Assembly: GCF_001612805.1 (NCBI RefSeq)
Contig: NZ_BDBD01000021.1
Span: 186,001-250,000 of the forward strand
Length of the DNA stretch: 64,000 nt
DNA from: Nocardia coubleae NBRC 108252
GTDB lineage: Bacteria > Actinomycetota > Actinomycetes > Mycobacteriales > Mycobacteriaceae
Direction of reading: 5' to 3'
The notes beneath the pieces are model-generated. The model was not told the DNA's origin. It saw only the letters and a program-made list of their open reading frames with translations, and did not search any database. This document shows positions 44,680-54,701 of this stretch, piece by piece (positions within the stretch are counted from its first letter, which is position 1; the number at the start of each line of letters is the position of its first letter). Both the position numbers and the translations under genes were made by a program.

Positions 44680-45980
44680 GGACGCGCTCGTGGTCGTTGC
44701 GTACCCGGGTCGCGGTGGTGTCGGCGGTGGTCGCCGCGGTCGTCGCGGTGACGCTCGGGCTCACCTACGCGGCACTGCTGAAGGCGGCGGGCGCCCGTCA
44801 GCTCGACGAGACCGTGTCGACGATGCGGGTGATCGTCGCCCATCCCGCCCGTGAAATCCCCTCGGCACCACCGCTTCCGGCCGAACCCGCGACACCCTTC
44901 GAGTCATCACCCGCGCCCACCGAGGGCTCCCAGGTCAGCCCGGCACCGCCGAACGCCTCGCTGCCCGACGGTCGAACGCTCACCCGCCCGGCACCGCCGG
45001 ATGTGGGGCTGGCGCTCGTGCAGGGCGCGCCCGGCATGGTCGTGCGGCTCAACCCCGATCGCGACCTGATCGATGCCGCCATCACCCGCAGCCAGCTGAT
45101 CGGGCTCGGCATCGGCGTGGGCGGTGTTCTCGTCGCGGCCGGATTGGGTTGGGTGCTGGCCGGTTTCGCGGCCCGGCCGCTGCGCAGGCTCGCCTCGGCC
45201 ACACACGAGATCGATACCCTCGACCGCCTGCCGCCGCTGCCGGGGCGCGGGGTCAGGGAGGCCGAGGAACTGTCCGACGCCATCAACCGCATGCTCGAAC
45301 GCCTGGAAACCGCCCACGGACAAACCAATCAGGCCCTGGCGAGCGCCCGCGATTTCGCCGCCGTCTGCGCGCACGAACTGCGCACCCCGCTCACCGCCAT
45401 GCGCACCGATCTGCAGGTGCTCGCCGGTACCGAACTACCCGCCGAGCAGCGCGGCACCGTCCTGGCCGACGTGCTCGCGGCCGAGCGCCAGATCGAGCAC
45501 ACCCTCACCGATCTCGAGCGCCTGGCCGTCGGCGAACTCACCGACCGCGCCGCGTTCGAACCGTTCGAGCTGTGCGAAACCCTCGACCGCGCGGTGCAGA
45601 ACGCGCGCCGCGCCCACCCCGGCACCGAGATCACGCTCACCGCCTGCGATCCGGTCCCGATGACAGGGCTGCCCGGCGGAATCATGCTGATCGTGACGAA
45701 CGCCGTCGCCAACGCGGTACACCACGGCCAGGCGAACGTGGTGCGGGTCCGGGCGGAGCCGGGCTCGATCACCATCGACGACAACGGCACCGGCATCCCG
45801 GAACACCTGGGCGCCAACGCTTTCGACCGCTTCGTCAAACGTCCCGGTTCACCCGGATCGGGACTCGGACTGGCGCTGGTTCGTCAACAGGCCGAATTAC
45901 ACGGCGGTACAGCCGAATTGAGCCGCAGCCCGCTCGGCGGCACACGCCTCACCGTGCGTGTACCCACCGAACCCGGCTGA
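44676..45980 (+). CDS. Sensor histidine kinase (PrrB-like)
   Basis: A 434-residue membrane kinase: helix 1 at about 11-35, an extracytoplasmic loop of about 100 residues that is Pro-rich, helix 2 at about 140-165, HAMP to about 215, the phospho-acceptor His233 in CAHELRTPLT, and an HATPase domain with TNAVANAVHHG (N box), DDNGTGIPEH (G1) and GSGLGLAL (G2). It forms a pair with the upstream response regulator. The sensed signal is not known. Confidence 0.92.
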   Translation: MRTRSWSLRTRVAVVSAVVAAVVAVTLGLTYAALLKAAGARQLDETVSTMRVIVAHPAREIPSAPPLPAEPATPFESSPAPTEGSQVSPAPPNASLPDGRTLTRPAPPDVGLALVQGAPGMVVRLNPDRDLIDAAITRSQLIGLGIGVGGVLVAAGLGWVLAGFAARPLRRLASATHEIDTLDRLPPLPGRGVREAEELSDAINRMLERLETAHGQTNQALASARDFAAVCAHELRTPLTAMRTDLQVLAGTELPAEQRGTVLADVLAAERQIEHTLTDLERLAVGELTDRAAFEPFELCETLDRAVQNARRAHPGTEITLTACDPVPMTGLPGGIMLIVTNAVANAVHHGQANVVRVRAEPGSITIDDNGTGIPEHLGANAFDRFVKRPGSPGSGLGLALVRQQAELHGGTAELSRSPLGGTRLTVRVPTEPG

Positions 45981-45981
45981 G

Positions 45982-47829
<1,848 letters not shown>

Positions 47830-47935
47830 TCCACTCCTCGAGGGGTATCGGCGAACTGGGTCCATCGTCCCATGACCACACGCGCGGCTCTGTCACCGGT
47901 GCACCGGAGCCGGGTCAGTCGTTATATTTCCAAGC

Positions 47936-48490
47936 ATGGCCAGCAGTTGGAACACTCTCGGCAAGCAGCTCGGCGTGATCGCCAAGGAGCAGGGGCCGAA
48001 GATCGTGCGCAAGCAGGGACCTCGGCTGCTCGAGAAGCTGGCGGGTGCGTTGGGCGGCGCCAAGCCCGGCCCCGTCGTGCCGGTGCGCCCGACCGCCTCC
48101 ACCCCCGTGCCGACCGCGCATCGGGCCCGCCAGATCGTCTACTGCCCGCAATTGGACGGGCGCGCCGACCCGGGTGAGGTGGTGTGGACCTGGGTGCCGT
48201 TCGAGGAGGACCCGACCAACGGAAAGGACCGCCCGGTCCTGGTCGTCGGTCGCGACCGCAAGACGCTGCTTGGGCTGATGCTGTCGTCGAAACCCGAACG
48301 CGCGCACGACCGCAACTGGGTGGGCATCGGCTCGGGTCCCTGGGACCACGCGGGCCGGGCGAGCTGGGTGCGGCTGGACCGGGTGCTCGATGTGCCCGAG
48401 GACGGCATCCGGCGCGAAGGCGCGATCGTCGAACGCAAGACCTTCGACCTGGTCGCGCACCGGCTGGTCGCCGAATACAGCTGGAGCTGA
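47936..48490 (+). CDS. PemK/MazF-fold protein, no antitoxin visible
   Basis: A 184-residue protein. Residues 1-60 are a basic, hydrophobic and Pro-rich extension; residues 65-184 carry a PemK/MazF-like fold with GEVVWTWVPFEEDPTNGKDRPVLVVG and LGLMLSSKP. MazF-type toxins cleave RNA, but here there is no adjacent antitoxin gene, so a toxin role is doubtful. Rv2405 is the positional counterpart. The gene is single, between lepA (divergent) and a terminator. Confidence 0.8.
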   Translation: MASSWNTLGKQLGVIAKEQGPKIVRKQGPRLLEKLAGALGGAKPGPVVPVRPTASTPVPTAHRARQIVYCPQLDGRADPGEVVWTWVPFEEDPTNGKDRPVLVVGRDRKTLLGLMLSSKPERAHDRNWVGIGSGPWDHAGRASWVRLDRVLDVPEDGIRREGAIVERKTFDLVAHRLVAEYSWS

Positions 48491-48495
48491 CGCGA

Positions 48496-48530
48496 CGACC
48501 CCCGACCCGGACGCACCGGATCGGGGGTCG
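48496..48530. terminator. Bidirectional terminator
   Basis: A 15-bp stem with one mismatch (CGACCCCCGACCCGG against CCGGATCGGGGGTCG) and a 5-nt loop lies between the convergent PemK-like and aquaporin genes. Confidence 0.8.
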
Positions 48531-48541
48531 TAAAGCCCGTC

Positions 48542-49318
48542 TCAGCTCAGTACATCCCGGGAACGGCCGAAGATCATGCCGTACACCAAGGCCCCGAGCA
48601 CACCACCGATCAGCGGGAACACGAAGAACGCCCACACCTGACCCATCGCGCCGTCCTGGTACGGAGCGACCGCGAGGCTGCGCGCCGGATTGACCGAGGT
48701 GTTGTCGACCGGGATCGAGATCAGGTGGATCACGGCGAGCGTGAAACCGATCGACATACCGGCCAGCGGTACATCCGAGAGGCGGTCGGTCGAAGCGAGC
48801 ACGACGAAGACCAGCACCGCGGTGAGCATCACCTCGATGATGATCATGGCCGCCATGCCGTACCCGTTCTGCACCACGACCTCGCCGAGCGGGCCGGTGG
48901 CCGCCGACGGACTGTGCTTGCCCCAGCCGTTGGCGCCGAGGCCGTCGACCGGCCGGTCGTAGCTCGGCAGGTTCTTGGCCACCGCGAACAGCACCAACCC
49001 GGCCAGGAGGCCACCGATGAGCTGGGCGACCCAGTAGCCGACCGCCGAGACGACCGTGACCCGCCCGAGTAACAGCTGGCCGAGCGTGACCGCCGGGTTG
49101 ACGTGGCAGCCCGAGATCGGCCCGATGGAGTACACGAGGAACAGCAGGGTGAGACCGAAGGCCAGCGCCACACCGAGCGCACCCACCCGATCACCGGCGA
49201 TCACCGCGGTGCCGACACCGCCCATGACGAGCAGGAACGTGCCGAGCGCTTCCGCCGCCCATTTCTTGGGCTCGGGGATGACTTCGGGTTCAGTGAGTTC
49301 TTGTGCTGTGAGCGACAT
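48542..49318 (-). CDS. Aquaporin (MIP family)
   Basis: A 258-residue major-intrinsic-protein channel with six helices. The two pore motifs are HVNPAV (about 72) and SVNPARS (about 212). The Arg after the second NPA is kept. Overall form is closer to AqpZ-type water channels than to GlpF, but selectivity is not settled by sight. ATG 49318 has AGAGGTGG about 9 nt upstream. The Asp-containing loop SYDRPVDGLGANGWGKHSPS is a longish extracellular insertion. Confidence 0.93.
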   Translation of the reverse strand: MSLTAQELTEPEVIPEPKKWAAEALGTFLLVMGGVGTAVIAGDRVGALGVALAFGLTLLFLVYSIGPISGCHVNPAVTLGQLLLGRVTVVSAVGYWVAQLIGGLLAGLVLFAVAKNLPSYDRPVDGLGANGWGKHSPSAATGPLGEVVVQNGYGMAAMIIIEVMLTAVLVFVVLASTDRLSDVPLAGMSIGFTLAVIHLISIPVDNTSVNPARSLAVAPYQDGAMGQVWAFFVFPLIGGVLGALVYGMIFGRSRDVLS

Positions 49319-49383
49319 CTGCGACCACCTCTCCGGGAGAATGATCCCCGCGACGAGCGGGGTCCGCACGAGCGTTTCGGACA

Positions 49384-50225
49384 TTACGCCAGGCGAGTGA
49401 CCTCTACAACGACCGCGAGGTCTGTCGAGCCGCCGCCGGAGAACACTCCTTTCAGTGGCGGTACGTCCGCGTAGTCCCGCCCGACACCCACCGACACGTG
49501 CTGCTCGTTGACCGCCAGATTGTTGGTCGGGTCGTAACCCCACCACTGTCCCGTCCAGGCCTCCACCCAGGCGTGCGACTCCCCCGCCACCGCCTCCCCG
49601 ATCGGCGCGGCCGGGTTCGGATGCAGATATCCCGACACATAGCGGCTGGGAATTCCCATGGCACGCAACAACACCAGTGTCAGGTGCGCGAAGTCCTGGC
49701 ACACGCCGCGCCGTTCGGTGAAGGCCTGCGGGGCCGAGGTGTGCACCGAGGTGGTGCCCGCGCTGTAGTCCATTTCCCGGTGCACCCATTCGGCCGCCCG
49801 GACCACGGCTTCGGCGGGCGAGACGCCGCGCGCCAGCTGTTTGGCCACGGCGTCGAGGGGCTCGTCGCGGGGCACGTAGGCGGTGGGACCGAGCATTTCG
49901 TCGAACCGGTCGACGGTGCGTTCGCCACGCAACTCGTCCCAGGTCAGTTCCGTCGCCGGTTCGGTGAACGGTTCGGTTTCCACCACCGACGACCCGCTCA
50001 CCTCCAGTTCGGTGTGCGGGGCGTGCAGATCGAACGCGGTGACGGCCGTTCCCCAATAGTCGGTGTAGCGGTAGGACCGGGTGGTGGGCACGGTTTCGAC
50101 CCGGTTGAGGATCACGTTCTGCCTGCTGTCCGCCCTCGGGTGAGTCTTGCCTCGTTGAACGAGCGCGTCACCGGCGCGTCGTAGAGGTATCCGGTGGTGT
50201 GCACCACCCGCATCCGCCAGCTCAC
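49384..50225 (-). pseudogene. Transglutaminase-family protein gene with a frameshift
   Basis: From 50115 down, a 243-residue frame has the catalytic triad of the transglutaminase-like family: Cys in RRGVCQDFAH, His in GESHAWVEAW and Asp in GYDPTNN. The true N-terminus is in another frame: from GTG 50225, overlapping the alpha-E stop (GTGA), come SWRMRVVHTTGYLYDAP and VTRSFNEARLT. One missing C in a CCC run at 50138-50140 breaks the join; adding it gives LTPRADSRQNVILNRVE. Without it the product would lose about 30 residues of the N-terminal beta domain. It could be a real mutation or an assembly error. It is third in the ATP-grasp/alpha-E unit, as for Rv2409c. Confidence 0.8.
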
Positions 50226-51199
50226 AGCTCCCCCTCCACGGTCACGGTGGTGTCGGTGCCGCGCCGCACATCGGTCCACGCCACCCACGGTGCGGCGTGG
50301 AAGTACTGCCGCGACACGGCTTCCCCGACCTCGCGACACGCCTTCTGCAAGGCGAGCAACCGGGTCTGCAGGTTTTCCAGCAGCACGCCGGGCGGCAGGA
50401 ATTCCAGTTCGCTGCGCGCCCGGCCGAGCACGCGTTGCGCTTCGTGGCGGGCACCGACGCGGCTGCCCGGCCGCGGATCCAACTCGGTCAGACAGGCCTC
50501 GGCAACCAGCAACGCATGGAACACCGATCGCGGGAAAAGCCGGTCGAGCAGGATGAATTCGGCCACCCGTGCCGCGTCGAGCGCGCCACGGTGGGTGCGC
50601 AGGTACGTGTCGTGCGCGCCCGCCGAGCGCAGCACCGTCACCCAGGCGGGTGAGGAGGTGCGGTCACCGGCCCGGGACAGCAGCAAGCGGACCATCATGT
50701 CGATGCGTTCGATGGAACGGCCGAGCAGCAGGAAGCGGTACCCGTCGTCGCGGCTCAGCGTCGAGTCGGTCAGGCCCGTGAACATCGCCGCGCGGTCCTT
50801 GACGTAGGCGAAGAATTCGTGCGGACCCAGCCCACGGGCGGCCTGTTCGGCGGCCGCCAGCCCGTTGTAGGTGGTGTTGAGGCACTCCCACATCTCGCTG
50901 GAGGTGACTTCCCTTGCACCACGGGCGTTTTCGCGCGCCTTCGCGATGGACTCGCTGATGGACACGCCGTGCTGGTGGCTGAACGCGACCAGATCGGTGA
51001 CCGACCAGACGTCCAGGCGCAAACCGCCGGGCGGTTCGATGCCGAGCACCTCGAGCAGGACCCGCGACGTGCGGTCGGCGTCGACGGTGGCGTCCTCGAG
51101 GAGTTGGTGCACGGCCACGTCGAGAATGCGGGCGGTGTCGTCGGCGCGCTCGACGTAGCGGCCGATCCAGTACAGGGATTCGGCATTGCGGGCGAGCAT
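50222..51199 (-). CDS. Alpha-E (DUF403) protein
   Basis: A 325-residue, nearly all-helical alpha-E domain protein (LARNAESLYWIGRYVERADDTARILDVA at the start; YLRTHRGALDAARVAEFILLD near the end). In many bacteria it is coded with a circularly permuted ATP-grasp enzyme and a transglutaminase-like protein, a set thought to modify a peptide or amino compound. All three are present here in that order. The start is 4 nt after the ATP-grasp stop. The biochemical role is not established. Confidence 0.92.
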   Translation of the reverse strand: MLARNAESLYWIGRYVERADDTARILDVAVHQLLEDATVDADRTSRVLLEVLGIEPPGGLRLDVWSVTDLVAFSHQHGVSISESIAKARENARGAREVTSSEMWECLNTTYNGLAAAEQAARGLGPHEFFAYVKDRAAMFTGLTDSTLSRDDGYRFLLLGRSIERIDMMVRLLLSRAGDRTSSPAWVTVLRSAGAHDTYLRTHRGALDAARVAEFILLDRLFPRSVFHALLVAEACLTELDPRPGSRVGARHEAQRVLGRARSELEFLPPGVLLENLQTRLLALQKACREVGEAVSRQYFHAAPWVAWTDVRRGTDTTVTVEGEL

Positions 51200-51203
51200 G
51201 TGG

Positions 51204-52871
51204 TCAATCCCCGATCAGCCGCTGGGTCTGTTGTTGCTGCTGCTGTTGCTGATGAGCCTGCGAGGTGGTGAGGTCGCGGCCCTGCTCGAACGGATCGGCG
51301 CGGAGCGGATCACTCACCAGCTGCGGGCCGGCCAGCTCGCTGTCGTCGGAGCGGCCTGCCAGCACCCAGGTGTCCTTGCTGCCCCCGCCCTGGCTCGAGT
51401 TCACCACCAGCGACCCTTCGGGCAGCGCGACGCGGGTGAGGCCGCCGGGCAGCACCCAGATGCTGTCGCCGTCGTTCACCGCGAACGGGCGCAGGTCCAC
51501 GTGCCGTGGGACCAGGTCGTCGCCGATCTTGGTCGGCACCGTCGAGAGCTGCACCACCGGTTGCGCGATCCAGCCCCTCGGATCGGCGCAGACCTTGCGG
51601 CGGACGGCATCGAGTTCGGCGCGGTCGGCGTCGGGGCCGATCACGATGCCGTAGCCGCCCGAGCCCTCCACCGGTTTGACCACCAGTTCGTCGAGCCGGT
51701 CGAGTACCTCGGCGCGTTCCTCGTCGAGCCAGCAGCGGAAGGTGTCGACATTGGGCAGGATCGGTTTCTCGCCCAGGTAGTACTCGATGATCGCCGGCAC
51801 GTAGGTGTAGACGAGTTTGTCGTCGCCCACGCCGTTGCCGACGGCACTGGAGATCACCACATTGCCCGCGCGGGCGGCGTTGAGCACACCGGCGACGCCG
51901 AGCACCGAGTCCGGGCGGAAGTGCATCGGGTCGAGGTAGATGTCGTCGATGCGGCGGTAGATCACGTCGACCTGTCGTTCCCCCTCGGTGGTCCGCAGGT
52001 AGACGACATTGTCGCGGCAGAACAGGTCACGACCCTCGACCAGCTCCACCCCCATCTGCCTGGCCAGCAGCGAATGCTCGAAATACGCCGCGTTGTGCAC
52101 CCCGGGTGTGAGGACGACCACCGTCGGGTCGGCCTCGTTGGGTGCCGCCGAGGCACGCAATGCCCGCAGCAGGTGCGCCGGATAGTCGCCGACCGCGCGG
52201 ACCAGGTGCGAGGAGAACAGGTCGGGGAAGACGCGCGCCATCGTCCGCCGGTTCTCCATCACATAGGAGACTCCCGACGGCGAGCGCAGATTGTCCTCGA
52301 GCACCCGGAAATCGCCGTGTTCGTCACGCACCAGGTCGATGCCCGACACATGGATGCGCACACCGTTGGGCGGGACGATGCCCGCGGCCTCGCGGTGGAA
52401 GTGCGCACAGGAGGTGACCAGGCGCTTCGGGATCACCCCGTCGCGCAGGATGTTCTGCTCGCCGTACACGTCGGCCAGGAACAGCTCGAGGGCGCGGACC
52501 CGCTGGGTGATGCCCCGCTCGAGATGCGCCCACTCGGCCGCGGCGATCACGCGCGGCACCAGGTCGAGGGGGAAGGGGCGTTCCTTTCCCGACAGCGAGA
52601 AGGTGATGCCCTGGTCGATGAACGCGCGATCCAGGGCGGCGGAGCGTTTGGCCAGATCGTGGACGTCGTTGGCGGCCATCGCCGCGTGAATGCCCCGGTA
52701 GGGCGCGCGAACCTTGCCGTTCGGGTCGAACATCTCGTCGAAGGCGTCGGCGAAGCGGCCGGGGCCGTAGCCGTGGAACAAGCCGGTGTGTGCGACCGCC
52801 GGATGACCGTTCGTGCTCACCAACGCCGGTGAGGCGGATCGTGCCGTACCCGGCGTTGTGGTGGAGGTCAT
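51204..52871 (-). CDS. Circularly permuted ATP-grasp protein
   Basis: A 555-residue enzyme of the circularly permuted ATP-grasp (DUF407-type) family. Visible motifs: RIHVSGIDLVRDEHGDFRVLEDNLRSPSG, VYRRIDDIYLDP-like segment, VVKPVEGSGGYGIVIGP and VDLRPFAVNDGDSIWVLPGG. It probably makes an amide-type bond on an unknown substrate. The C-terminal tail has eight consecutive Gln (mixed CAG/CAA) before TQRLIGD. ATG 52871 is taken as start; no good ribosome site is visible, so a start further in is possible. Matches Rv2411c by context. Confidence 0.9.
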   Translation of the reverse strand: MTSTTTPGTARSASPALVSTNGHPAVAHTGLFHGYGPGRFADAFDEMFDPNGKVRAPYRGIHAAMAANDVHDLAKRSAALDRAFIDQGITFSLSGKERPFPLDLVPRVIAAAEWAHLERGITQRVRALELFLADVYGEQNILRDGVIPKRLVTSCAHFHREAAGIVPPNGVRIHVSGIDLVRDEHGDFRVLEDNLRSPSGVSYVMENRRTMARVFPDLFSSHLVRAVGDYPAHLLRALRASAAPNEADPTVVVLTPGVHNAAYFEHSLLARQMGVELVEGRDLFCRDNVVYLRTTEGERQVDVIYRRIDDIYLDPMHFRPDSVLGVAGVLNAARAGNVVISSAVGNGVGDDKLVYTYVPAIIEYYLGEKPILPNVDTFRCWLDEERAEVLDRLDELVVKPVEGSGGYGIVIGPDADRAELDAVRRKVCADPRGWIAQPVVQLSTVPTKIGDDLVPRHVDLRPFAVNDGDSIWVLPGGLTRVALPEGSLVVNSSQGGGSKDTWVLAGRSDDSELAGPQLVSDPLRADPFEQGRDLTTSQAHQQQQQQQQTQRLIGD

Positions 52872-53130
52872 GGGAGAAAACTGTCCACTACCCGGCGACA
52901 ACGCCGTGTGAGCCACACGTAAATTTCTCGCATCACCTGAAACGGGTGAACTCGCCGTCCGCACCGATGTGGACGGGCGGGGTCGATTTCGCCGGGCGGT
53001 GCCGAGCTGGTAACCTCGATCTTCGGCGCGGTGTTACCCGTAGTTCAGCACCATCTGCTGCATCGTGGGCGCGCGCCCGACGAGCTTTCAAGACATACCA
53101 CCCAGCGACAGGAAACCAGAGGATACAGGC
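52872..53130. other. rpsT 5' region, 259 nt
   Basis: Divergent region between the ATP-grasp gene and rpsT. It probably carries both promoters and the rpsT leader. No tRNA or other RNA gene was recognised. Confidence 0.5.
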
Positions 53131-53391
53131 GTGGCCAACATCAAGTCCCAGATGAAGCGGATCCGTACCAACGAGGAAGCGCGCAAGCGCAACCAGTCGG
53201 TCAAGTCCGCGCTGCGCACCGCGATCCGCAACTTCCGCGAAGCTGCTGCCAGCGGTGACAAGGAAAAGGCTGCCGAGCAGCTGCAGTTCGCGAGCCGCAA
53301 GCTCGACAAGGCTGCCTCCAAGGGCGTCATCCACGCCAACCAGGCCGCCAACAAGAAGTCCGCGCTCGCGCTGGCTCTGAACAAGATCTGA
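53131..53391 (+). CDS. rpsT: 30S ribosomal protein S20
   Basis: An 86-residue, strongly basic helical protein, ANIKSQMKRIRTNEEARKRN at the start and HANQAANKKSALALALNKI at the end, as usual for S20, which binds the 5' domain of 16S rRNA. The start is GTG 53131, with AGAGGA about 9 nt upstream. A terminator follows. It is convergent-flanked and single, as is normal. Confidence 0.98.
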   Translation: MANIKSQMKRIRTNEEARKRNQSVKSALRTAIRNFREAAASGDKEKAAEQLQFASRKLDKAASKGVIHANQAANKKSALALALNKI

Positions 53392-53427
53392 TCTGCCCGG
53401 GTCGCTAGTACCCGGTTCGCAAGACGC

Positions 53428-53461
53428 AGCCGCCGTGGCCTCGATGACCACGGCGGCTTTT
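53428..53461 (+). terminator. rpsT intrinsic terminator
   Basis: An 11-bp perfect stem AGCCGCCGTGG / CCACGGCGGCT with a 9-nt loop followed by TTTTGT. The clearest rho-independent terminator in the window. Confidence 0.93.
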
Positions 53462-53483
53462 GTCGTCGGCTACCATTCCGCGC

Positions 53484-53729
53484 ATGTTGACGGTGTACGC
53501 GAATCAGACGGTGGTACGAGGCGACGACCTGGCCGAGGTGATCCGCGCGGCGGAGATCCTCGGGCTCGGTCTCAAGATCGAGAACGTGATGGTGCCCGAC
53601 GAGGACGGCGGCTACAGCGTCGCCTGGGTCGTCACCCGTGAAGACGAGATCCCGCTCTACGAGGAGTGGGAGGGCCGGTACGAGGACCTCGAGGAAGACG
53701 AGGAGGCCCTCGCCGTCATCGGCGACTGA
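53484..53729 (+). CDS. Small acidic hypothetical protein
   Basis: An 81-residue protein starting MLTVYANQTVVRGDDLAEVI, with a very acidic C-terminus (EEWEGRYEDLEEDEEALAVIGD). The pattern is strand-helix-strand-strand, suggesting a compact fold. ATG 53484 is preferred because an upstream in-frame start would lie in the rpsT terminator. Its stop is 3 nt from the convergent holA stop. Function is unknown. Confidence 0.6.
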   Translation: MLTVYANQTVVRGDDLAEVIRAAEILGLGLKIENVMVPDEDGGYSVAWVVTREDEIPLYEEWEGRYEDLEEDEEALAVIGD

Positions 53730-53732
53730 CCC

Positions 53733-54701
53733 TCAGCCGGTGGCCCGCAGGTCGAGGATCCGCGCGAGTGCGTGCTCCACGGCGAAGGTGGCATCGGCGG
53801 CGCCGCCCTTGACGTCGGCGTTGAGGGCGGCCACCACCTGCAGGGCGGTGCCGATCGAGGCCGGGTTCCAGCCACGCGCCTGCGCTTGGGCCTTCTTCAC
53901 CTTCCACGGCGGCATACCGAGCTGCTGAGCCAGTTTGAACGGGTCGCCGCGGCCGGCCGATCCCACCTTGGCGATGGTGTGGACCGAGTCGGCCAGCGCG
54001 TCGGCCAGCAACACGTGCGGCACGCCCCGGTCGGTTGCCCAGCGCAGCGCCTCCATGGCGGCGGACCGGTCGCCGGCGACAGCGAGTTCGGCGACATCGA
54101 ATCCGGTCACCTCGGCACGGCCCGAGTAGTACCGGCGGACGGCGTTCACATCGATCTTGCCGCCGGTGTCGGACACCAGCTGCGAACAGGCCGCGGCCAG
54201 TTCACGCAGCTCGAACCCGACGCATTCGATCAGCACCTGCACCGCTTCGGCCCCGACCTTCACGCCCGCGGCCCGGAACTCGTTGCGCACGAATTCGACC
54301 CGCTCCGCCGGTTTGGTGAGCTTGGCGCATTCGTGCACCACGGCGCCCTGCTTCTGCAGCGCCGGGACCAGTGCCTTGGCGCGGCCGCCACCGGAGTGCA
54401 GCACCATCAGGACCACGCCGGGCGGCGGGTCGGCTGCCGCGTCGGTGATCACCGCCACCGCGTCCTTGCCCGCCTCGGCCGCCGATTCGAGCACGATCAC
54501 GCGGTCTTCGGCGAACAGTGAGGGGCTGAGCAGTTCGGCCAGTTCGGCGGTGCTGGCGTCACCGGCGCGCATCCTGTCCACCGGCACCGAATCCGGGTCG
54601 GGCGCCCCCGCCCGTACCTCGGTCATCACCCGCGCGACAGCGCGCTCGACCAGCAGCTCCTCGTCACCGAGAACCAGATGCACCGCAGGGAGTTCGCTCA
54701 C
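53733..54701 (-). CDS. holA: DNA polymerase III delta subunit
   Basis: Clamp-loader delta subunit, 322 residues. The N-terminal P-loop-like fold starts LPAVHLVLGDEELLVERAV; the C-terminal helical collar has QLGMPPWKVKKAQAQARGWNPASIG. As expected for delta, the P-loop is not functional. The start lies inside the end of comEC (38-nt overlap). Order comEA-comEC-holA is conserved in mycobacteria. Confidence 0.94.
   Translation of the reverse strand: MSELPAVHLVLGDEELLVERAVARVMTEVRAGAPDPDSVPVDRMRAGDASTAELAELLSPSLFAEDRVIVLESAAEAGKDAVAVITDAAADPPPGVVLMVLHSGGGRAKALVPALQKQGAVVHECAKLTKPAERVEFVRNEFRAAGVKVGAEAVQVLIECVGFELRELAAACSQLVSDTGGKIDVNAVRRYYSGRAEVTGFDVAELAVAGDRSAAMEALRWATDRGVPHVLLADALADSVHTIAKVGSAGRGDPFKLAQQLGMPPWKVKKAQAQARGWNPASIGTALQVVAALNADVKGGAADATFAVEHALARILDLRATG

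Noticed and set aside
47936..48490. Toxin-antitoxin system around the PemK-like gene
   Set aside because: No small antitoxin frame with a ribosome site lies on either side; a 106-nt gap to lepA and a terminator flank it.
53000..53130. tRNA gene ahead of rpsT
   Set aside because: No cloverleaf with a T-loop GGTTCRA-type box and acceptor stem could be drawn.
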